Below are positions 56,875 through 64,000 of a stretch of DNA of 64,000 bases, piece by piece. The translations under genes were made by a program, and so were the position numbers. The stretch spans positions 496,001 to 560,000 of the forward strand of contig SPDT01000003.1 of NCBI GenBank assembly GCA_008477525.1, read 5' to 3'. The notes under the pieces are model-generated. The model searched no databases. It was not told where the DNA came from and was given only the letters and a program-made list of their open reading frames with translations. The first letter of the stretch is position 1, and each line of letters starts with the position of its first letter. Origin of the DNA: Hypomyces perniciosus. Taxonomy: Eukaryota > Ascomycota > Sordariomycetes > Hypocreales > Hypocreaceae.

Positions 56875-57722
56875 ATGTGCACCTTTCCGCACCATCTTAT
56901 AGTCGTATGCTGCCATGGAATCTGGCTCGGCGGCCCTTCCAAAGGTGTCGACGAAACCGAGTGGCTCATCGCCGACTTCCAACGTGGCGAGGCCGAGACA
57001 TACATTCAACACGTTAAAGCTGGCGTCCAGCGCCTCGCTGAGGATCGAGAAAATGCTGTATTGATGTTTTCTGGGTATGTGAACTGAACAAGCATGCTGC
57101 ACGCTATCTGGTCGTCAGGCGGAATTGCTTAACTCACTTACCGGCGCCATATAGCGGTCATACACGGAATGGAACGAATCTAAGCGAAGCCCAAAGCTAC
57201 GCCAACATCGCCATCGCCCACGACTTCTGGGATCTTGTGTCTCTCACTCCTGAAGAAATCGTTGTCGAAGACCGCGCTCTGGATTCATACCACAACGTTC
57301 TCTTTAGTCTAACACTCTTCTTCTCTCGGTTTCACACATGGCCCTCTCGCCTAACCATTGTGAGCCATGACTTCAAGAAGCCGCGAATCATTGATGGACA
57401 CTGTGCTGCGATTGGGTTTCCCCTGGAGAGAGTAACATTTGTGGGTATCGATCCGCCGGGGATGGCAAGTGGAGAGAATCAAGCTGCGTTGAAGGGCGTG
57501 GGGCAGGCGGTTGGCGAATGGTTGGATGATCCGCATGGGAGGGGGGAGAAGTTGGCGGGGAAGAGGGCGAGGAGGAATCCATGGGCAACATGGCAGGGTG
57601 TGTTTGTGTCGAGGATCGAGGATGATCTTGATAAGGGAGGACTGGTAACGAGAGGTGAAGGTGAAAAGGAGACTTTGGTTGAGGATGCACCGCGGCCGTG
57701 GGATTTGTGGTTCTCAGCCTAG
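56875..57722 (+). CDS. DUF218 domain protein
   Basis: Two exons: 56875-57074 and 57155-57722, giving 255 residues. The start MCTFPHHLIVVCCHGIWLGG leads into the hydrophobic first strand of the DUF218 fold. VLMFSG/GHTRNG spans the intron and is the glycine/histidine motif of the family. SEAQSYANIA, SYHNVLFSLTLFFSRF and LTIVSHDFKKPRIID are further DUF218-type segments. Bacterial relatives (SanA/YdcF type) are envelope-associated proteins of poorly defined activity. The fungal versions lack a clear signal peptide and are probably cytosolic. The 3' end lies 56 bases from that of the convergent hydrolase gene. Confidence 0.85.
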
Positions 57723-57778
57723 AAACCGGACTGTCCTTCGTGATCATCCATATCTATCTGCGATCTATATCATTGAGT

Positions 57779-58848
57779 CTAGATCCTGGCCCTGTTCCCG
57801 AGATCCTTGTTTTGTCTCGGTCCCTCAGCCACCACCTCAACCAAGAAAGCTACTGCATCATTCACCATGTCTGCACTGAACTTATGTCCAATACCCTCAT
57901 ACACCCGATCGTCTACCTTGACTCTCCCATCGGCGTACCACCCACCCACCGCGTCCTTGAACACTTCCAAGAACGGCCCCGAGATCTGGTATGGCACCAG
58001 ATGATCGTCGCCTCCTGAGCACAGGAGTAACTTCTTGCCCCGGACACGGCTATCCAGGATTTTTCGCAGACGATCCTGTTCTGCTGTCGAAAGAGGAAGT
58101 GAAGGGATGGCACCGGCACCGAAGAGGATTCCCTTGGGGTCCCGAGTACCGCAAGTGGTGATGACATCCGAGGGGAAGTGTTTCCCTCCCAGGAACCCTA
58201 CTTCACCACACTCCAGGCTAGATGACTTGGCACGACTGCTCATCAAGCCTGTTACATAGTTAGCCCACGCCCCTTGGCACCCAAAGGCAAGGAATGAGTC
58301 TCACCCATATAGTCCGGACATCCAACCACGATCACTGCAGCCTCAATCCTCTCCTCCCCGAACCACGCCTGCCACGCGGAATGTCCTCCCAGACTCCACC
58401 CCAGACACACATGCGCATCAACCTCCCTGCCCAAATACCCAGCAATCAAGTCCATCAAGGCACTCATATCCCCTGCCCCTCCCTTCACCATGCCGGCCAT
58501 GTCAATGGCGTGCTGCTCATTGCCTTTATCCCACGCCAAATTAGCCGTCTCGCTGACGAGGCGGGTGCCGTGGTTAGGCATGTCAAACGCCAGGGCTACG
58601 AGACCCCGTTGCTGCTGTTGCTGTTGCTGCTTCTGGTTCCAGGCCCAGACTGTGCGGCGCGCAATGTCGTGCATCCGGGCTCGGGTCCGGGTCCGGGGGT
58701 GGAGAAGCCAGAGACATGTTACCGGAGCCGGAGAGGCCGGGAGTTCGGAGAGGCCATAGATGTCGACGAGGAGTCCGGCCATCGGCTTGGTTGTCACGGA
58801 GACGTCGGGCGGTGGCGGGAGGCCTTTGGTAGCGTATGTGTCGGCCAT
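57779..58848 (-). CDS. Alpha/beta hydrolase
   Basis: Two exons on the minus strand: 58848-58305 and 58248-57779, giving 337 residues. The start MADTYATKGLPPPPDV was chosen over an upstream ATG (58890) because it follows a clean leader and fits the domain edge. The nucleophile elbow is GWSLGGH (Ser about residue 153), matching GxSxG. LALAFDMPNHGTR is the strand-loop that usually forms the oxyanion hole. SGGDDHLVP contains the likely catalytic Asp and YEGIGHKFS the catalytic His. A run of eight glutamines (QKQQQQQQQQ, about residues 72-81) interrupts the N-terminal part of the fold and may vary in length. It has no signal peptide. The substrate is unknown; an esterase or dienelactone-type role is possible. 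Confidence 0.87.
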
Positions 58849-59456
58849 TGTGTGTGTGTTTCTTTTGGTGATGTTTATGAGATAGGCCAATTGGAACTGT
58901 CTACGAAGTAATCGTATGACGAGAAAGAAGTGAGCTGAGGGCTCAGGTGAGAGAGGATGATCAATGAGTGGGGTTGGACAAATGCCGGAGAAGGACCCAC
59001 AAGCCCCGGCTTGTCATGAAGCGCCACGTACAGAGGAGAATACAAAGACATCACCATACGACAAATACAAATGCAATTAATATAGATACAGAACACACTG
59101 GCCAGTGAATCAGTGAGGTGCCAAAGATCATATCCTGGCTTTGTGATCTGTCTGACGTGAAGCAGCGCATTGATGGCTCCATACCGCCAATCACTCCACA
59201 TTCACACCATGCAAGCCACATATTGCGGCCAATCGCAACCACAAGATATGAAGATAATGCTGCATGGAGTCTGCATGGAGTCTGCATGCGTTGCATCAAT
59301 GTACAAAGTAGTCTCGGGCTTTGTGGCATCAATAAGGCAGCGAGAACCCCGCCCGACCTCTCTTATCTCTGTTCCTCCGAGCTTCATCTCTGCCCTCTGC
59401 CAATTCTCACGTATAGTCGGTTGAGCTGAGCTTCCTCAGACGACTACCTACCTACA
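58849..59456. promoter_or_regulatory. Divergent intergenic region
   Basis: These 608 bases separate two divergent genes. A tandem 'tgcatggagtc' word occurs at 59262-59286. No specific regulatory site can be named. Confidence 0.4.
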
Positions 59457-61312
59457 ATGGAAGCCCATGCCATGACTAGTCTCGAAACGCTGGGGACTTG
59501 GTTCCGCCATACAGGCATCCTGAGCTTACCGACCGTCCTGGCCAAATCCGTCACCCACGCCGTCCAGGATGTTCTGTCGCACCACATTGCCATTCGTATG
59601 GTATTACTCGGCCAGGATGCGGACTTCCATATGAGTGGATACGAAATAAATGCCTTCCTTCAATCCATCTCCGACCAGGGCGACTGCGAATGGACCTGCG
59701 ACCACTATTGGGCACCAAGCCAGCGAGAGGGCATCTCGAGGTCCGCAATCAGCGTAAGCTTCAGTCCTACTTACTGCCTTACCTTCTCCATTGACTGACC
59801 GAATTGCTCTACAAGGTCGTATTAAAACACCGCACCCGGCGAGAGAACTTTCCCCTCAAGTCCGTGATACTACGAGAACTCTGCTCCAGTCTGGTCGGAC
59901 TACACCAATTCTCAGGCCGCCGCTTCCGAGTCGTTCCCGAATGGCAGCTATCCGACATATCGGATACCCACCGCATTTTCGGAAGCTACCTGATTCTGAT
60001 GCAATTGGGTGACTTTTACGATCGCTCTGCCATCTCGGTCCTGAGCAGCGACGAGAAGAGAGACTGGGCGTAAGTGGGCAAGACCAGCTGTTAGTTATCC
60101 TGAGCTCGCGATTGCTAACCATTGGGAAAACAGTGAGCAGATTCTATGGCTGTTGGAGCAATTCTTCCAACAGTTTGGAGAGCTCTTGACGTACTTGTCC
60201 GATGAGGACACCGAAGCCATCTACGGCATGATGAAGTTGACTCCAGATATGAGACAGCTCGTGGCTCTACTCCGCCGACTCGTAGAGGCTGTTCATTCTC
60301 GACAGAATTTGCGAGTAAGTCCATGTTGCGCGATCTGAACGGGAGAGGTCAGTGTGCTGATACGCAGGAAACAGGAAGTTGAGAAAGAGTTCCGCCGAGT
60401 GCCAACCCAATACCTGGTAAAATTGATGGCGTGCAGCATGGAGCCACTATACAAATGCGGCGAGGAGCTCCATAGGGCGACTGAAAGTCTCGGTACGTCT
60501 GACGATTGTTCCACAATCACCGACGTTTCGTCTACCCCGGAGACGGTGCAACTTATGGGGGCGCTTCGGAGAGTCATTGGAAGCAACACAATATTCTCTG
60601 GTGCTATCGGTGTGCTATCCCGCGACATCAACAATGAGCGAGAAACCAAGAGAGGCTGGACCGTGGCTGCAGGTGCTGTTGCCGCCATGGCATACTCGGT
60701 TTCCTGGCCACTGGCCATCTACTCTGCCATCATTTCTGCTTCGAGTGGCTTCGAGTGGTACAGGAAGACGTGCGAGCAGGATCAGGTCCAGCAGAGTGAG
60801 TCCTACCCACATGCCCGGTTTGCCTATGGCGTACTAACACCATTGCAGTGGGCAAATTCAGCAATGAGGTCGGCATCGCAGGGACTGCCTGTCGACTTTA
60901 CGTCCTTCTAGTAGCAACCAAAGCCGGGAGTTTTTTTGAAGACGGCACGCCGCAATACGAGTCGTACCAGCGACTATTGAAGAAGATTATGGACGTCGAT
61001 ATCGAGCACCCGGATATCCAAGTCAATGACTTTGTCAAGGAGAAGAGCGCTGAGATATGCGACAAGATTGATGCCACCTGGGAGATAGTATTGAAGCATG
61101 CGGAAGATTATAGCGTTCGTGTTCCGCACTCAGAAAAGAAGGAGAGTCGGATTGAAACAGAGGACCATCAGGTTGTGAGGGATGAGTGTCAGATCGAAAA
61201 GGAAGAGGAGCACGAGGTCGAGACGGAAGAAGAGCACAAGATTGAAAAGGAAGAAGAGCTTGAGGCCGAAAAGGAAGACGGCGAGGTCCAACTAACGGCA
61301 CCCAGCCTATAA
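59457..61312 (+). CDS. Uncharacterised membrane-hairpin protein with acidic repeat tail
   Basis: Five exons: 59457-59753, 59816-60069, 60134-60314, 60375-60795, 60849-61312, all in frame, giving 538 residues. The fourth exon must start at the second AG (60373-60374), because the first AG would bring in a stop. I do not recognise the family. Residues 1-330 are soluble and helical, with SHHIAIRMVLLGQDADFHMS, GYEINAFLQSISDQGDCEWT and LFYDR-like segments. A hydrophobic hairpin (TVAAGAVAAMAYSVSWPLAI, YSAIISASSGF) follows at about residues 345-375. A second soluble helical part of about 90 residues comes next, and the last ~55 residues are Glu/Lys repeats (IEKEEEHEVETEEEHKIEK). The overall plan, soluble head, hairpin and charged tail, resembles the gene at 17158-18780, but no sequence match between them is evident by eye. 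Confidence 0.72.
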
Positions 61313-62711
61313 GGTTCTCTGAGTGAGGCAAGCTTTCGTTTCGTCGGCATTGTTTTCATGGTCTTTCTTAGTGGCTTAATGGGAAAAAATATTTGTTTCA
61401 AGTTGTTTAAAATCCGAATCTCGATATTTGGCAGAACTTTTATCAAGTGACTGTATGAACCTCATGTTACCTAATGCTGCACCATATATCGCGTAACTGG
61501 AGCAATCATACCCTTTTGGAACCTGCACGATGGCTGGTCCAGACTCTAGAATCATACATCTGGGCATGGAAGATATAACGATAATCCAGGCAAGTGAATC
61601 GTGATCACCCGGGGAGCTTGATGCAGCAACCTGCAGTTGGTACTGCTGAACCTTATTGCATGCGGGATATGATAAACTAGACTTACGCCATAAAGTCATC
61701 CACGAAAGCTATCGCTCTTCCGTGGCAGTCAATGTGCCGTTGCACTGTTATAGGAGCTCTCTCTAAGCTTATAGAGTAAATGCTGCGACGTATAGATAAC
61801 GAAACGGTTACGTGGCGGAGATGCTACTTGCTTTGACTGCGTTATGGATAAGATGATGAGCTTAGGAGTGTAGCGATAGTATAGGATGCGAGTACTGTGT
61901 TCTGGCCTGCTCGTAGCGGCTTAGGATTAGGCGCTGGACTAGAAAATCGGTTACCCTTCTGATAAGGACGAACTATATAGAGACTATTGAGTATGTTTGG
62001 AACTAAAGAAGAAACTAAAGATTTGCCCAAATCTCCAGGATTTACAGCGAAACCAGGCTTGTATCTAGTTATTAAAGCAAAAAATCAAAGGAGGCTAAAA
62101 GGAGCTGTAAGATCAGGAGCTGTAAGATCAGGATCTTATTTACCGGCTAATCAATTTAATGCTCCGCCTCGCTGCGATTTAAAACTCCACTCTACTTACC
62201 AATTTTGGTAATAAGGTGTCATCGGCTTGCAGCTGTTAGTACTAGTAGATCTATTTGCTAGACCTTTACGGAGTATAGTAGCGCGCTATAATGCAGAGTA
62301 TGCCCGGCAGGGTTTCATTATATGCCAAACACTGTAGGATACAATAGCACAATCTATAGACCACAAATACTTGGATTTAATAGACCCATAATGACTGCTT
62401 TTTACAGCTTTGTAGTCACTCTAGCATGGTTCTAGAATGGGTCTCTATTAAGGATTAGGAGTTAGATTAAGGGTGCGTGGCACATGGTCTTGTACTAATA
62501 GCAAGAATTGGCGTGGATTTCACTCCTTTATCGGCTATTTCAGATGCTAGTGGGAGAGTGGCATTAGTGGAGTGGGTATTAGGATCTTTATTTAACAAGG
62601 TTGTATTGCAAGGAGTTGCAATAATCCTACAATTACCTAACACGACTGGCTAAGTTACCTGTATTTATATTCTACCCTTTCATAGGGCATAGGTGTCATC
62701 ACCTAACCTGA
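61313..62711. other. AT-rich gene-free region with repeat character
   Basis: No gene is supported. The composition becomes AT- and TA-rich from about 61370. A tandem duplication of 'ggagctgtaagatca' sits at about 62099-62128 inside a short open frame (61987-62211) with no family content. The profile fits degraded repeat DNA. Confidence 0.45.
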
Positions 62712-63018
62712 TGTGACGATCCGGTTTGATTCCTCAGAACCAAACCGAGGCTCGCAGGGTTTATTTTAAAAGAGAGGTTAACATTATTACTATTATGTAA
62801 AACTAATGAGCTTTGGCACATGCAATTTCTTAATAACTGTCTAAGAAATTATACTACTGTCAAACCGTTTATTAGACCAGCAAAAGTGAAGTGTACACCT
62901 CAGCAATTGTAGCTGATATTACTTCTCCCGGGATGATTACCTTTATGTGATTGATTGGCGTATCTGGTGTTTTCCCGTGCACTCGTGATCTGATCTTCAA
63001 CCTGGTCGGGTCGTGACA
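62712..63018 (+). mobile_element. Possible solo LTR of a Ty3/gypsy-type element
   Basis: A 307-base stretch begins TGTGACGATCCGG and ends GGTCGGGTCGTGACA, a TG...CA boundary pair of the kind seen in fungal gypsy LTRs. The flanking bases show no clear target duplication, and no second copy or internal coding sequence is present in the window. The exact ends and even the identity remain uncertain. Confidence 0.4.
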
Positions 63019-63133
63019 AGCACAATAGGACATATAATGAGCCGAGAGTTCTTTGTATAAGTCACAATGCCTCTTAGGGCCGAAAGTCAGGAGGGAAGAA
63101 GGTTGATTGTCTATCTATCTAAAAGCTAACCTT

Positions 63134-63180
63134 CCTTATATAGTAACTGCCGTATATGACAGTTACCTGATTATATAAGG
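63134..63180. repeat. Imperfect inverted repeat / hairpin
   Basis: CCTTATATA and GTAACTG on the left pair with CAGTTAC and TATATAAGG on the right. There is a ten-base loop (ccgtatatga) and a five-base bulge on one arm. It lies in AT-rich DNA next to the possible LTR and is more likely a transposon-end relic than a terminator. Confidence 0.7.
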
Positions 63181-63287
63181 AGGAGAGAAATAAATTCGTG
63201 GGCTGGGCATATCAGGTAGTCTCAACAAATTATCCTGATGTGCGACTTTTTTCACTGTAAGTAGTTATATTCTAATCCCCAAAAATA

Positions 63288-63902
63288 TCAACAATTATAA
63301 TATCCGATAAAGGAAAACCAGCCACCACATGAGCCCGCATTTCGTGCGTCAGTACAAGAGGCAAGTTAATTACGAATAATACCAACTGACTGCCGACTAC
63401 CCGAACAATGCTGATTGGACCAGAATGAAGCAGTCGGATGCTTGCCACCGGTAGACTCCTGTCTTAACCAGGCGCTTCCAATTGGATATTTTGTGGCGAT
63501 GCAGCCTGTACCACATCCAAAATTGGCAACTCCGCCGACATATGTGTCGCTGACACAACTTGTCCTCAGATACAAGTTGATTTGGTGACTGCCGCCGCGT
63601 GCTTTGATGCTGCTATTGTGACCGAAATCCAAAATAGTCCCATGTTCAAGGTTGATCAAAGGTATGCCTTTGGGTGCATAGTATGGGCTATCAGTCTCAA
63701 AAGACATCTCCAATTCCTTGATTTCCTCAGGAGACATTTGGTATTGAGGGCCGTCGTAGTAGACAGTCCGCGTCATAGAGGAGGATGCAGAGTTAATAGG
63801 TTCAGTAGCATTATCGGCTAAACCGACCTCCCCAAGGGGGGTGGTAGATGGATGGCATAGACCTCCAGTGAAAAAAAGGCCACATAGAGCCAGGCAAATG
63901 CT
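63288..63902 (-). pseudogene. Broken gene for a small cysteine-rich secreted protein
   Basis: On the minus strand, an open stretch from about 63902 starts with a hydrophobic segment (ICLALCGLFFTGGLC) that looks like the core of a signal peptide. It has no ATG and a TAA lies immediately upstream (63903-63905). The true first exon may lie beyond the window edge or be lost. A Cys/Gly-rich region follows (VGGVANFGCGTGC, ASFWSNQHCSGS) of a type common in small secreted proteins of filamentous fungi. The frame then meets TAA at 63366-63368. The same frame stays open beyond it for about 25 more codons with further cysteines and a typical YYNC ending before TGA at 63288-63290. This points to a nonsense mutation near the 3' end. 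The first in-frame ATG is at 63776. The function is unknown; an effector-like role is only a guess. Confidence 0.6.
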
Positions 63903-64000
63903 TTAAGTAAAATTTATTTTGGAAAAATAATGTATTTGTCAGAAACTGGGGACGACCAGAAGAGAGTGAGAGAGTCTAGGAGGTGGCCTAGCTATAGAGT

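Noticed and set aside
61987..62211. A 74-codon open frame near the right side
   Set aside because: It contains a tandem DNA duplication, is AT-rich, and has no leader or homology features. It is more likely repeat-derived.
1..64000. CRISPR arrays, rRNA genes or an intact transposon with transposase/reverse transcriptase
   Set aside because: No regular repeat-spacer pattern, rRNA core sequence, or RT/integrase/transposase motif was found. The genome is eukaryotic.

Overview
The window is nuclear DNA of a filamentous ascomycete (Pezizomycotina). I favour a Sordariomycete, probably Hypocreales, with moderate confidence. The evidence is short GT-AG introns of roughly 45-90 nt, an intron-bearing tRNA-Val, and clear orthologues of fungal cell-biology genes: the dynactin actin-related protein Arp1, the APSES/ankyrin cell-cycle factor Mbp1, and the septation kinase SepH/Cdc7. 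Long gene-poor stretches are peppered with a short palindromic family built on GTACGGAGTAC / GTACTTCGTAC. There are no rRNA genes, CRISPR arrays or intact transposons.

Layout. 0.7-10.3 kb is an accessory region: a large ankyrin plus CorA-like membrane protein gene, a secreted berberine-bridge-type FAD oxidase gene, and a decayed partial copy of the ankyrin/CorA gene in the same orientation. 10.3-12.2 kb holds no gene. 12.2-16.0 kb carries a secreted GH27 family glycosidase and a Fic-domain protein. 16.2-20.0 kb holds a four-exon gene for a membrane-hairpin protein (minus strand), an inverted decayed relic of it lying tail to tail, and a divergent second two-helix membrane protein. 21.2-27.4 kb is core genome: a DUF3602 protein, tRNA-Gln(CTG), tRNA-Val(AAC), arp1 and mbp1 (the last two divergent, with an E-box between them). 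27.4-42.6 kb is mostly gene-free and rich in microsatellites and palindromes. It contains one small membrane protein gene (33.1 kb) and leads into a Q-rich protein gene at 42.6 kb. 45.5-50.5 kb is the septation kinase. 51.8-61.3 kb is gene-dense: a conserved uncharacterised protein, a Mur-ligase/folate-synthase-like protein with a coiled-coil extension, a DUF218 protein, an alpha/beta hydrolase, and a third membrane-hairpin protein with an acidic tail. 61.3-64.0 kb is AT-rich and looks repeat-derived, with a possible solo LTR, a long hairpin, and a broken cysteine-rich secreted-protein gene at the right edge.

Most unusual signals: (i) a 1,343-nt stretch with no ATG at all directly upstream of the Q-rich gene, preceded by a pyrimidine tract and an array of CCAGTCA motifs at 11/11/21-bp spacing; a second ATG-free stretch of 664 nt precedes the 33.1-kb gene. 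(ii) Two separate decayed paralogues beside their intact parents, both in membrane-protein families, which suggests local duplication and decay. (iii) The dense GTAC-centred palindrome family confined to non-coding DNA. (iv) Three unrelated-looking membrane-hairpin proteins of unknown function, two of them sharing a divergent promoter. All exon joins were made by eye from splice signals and frame continuity.
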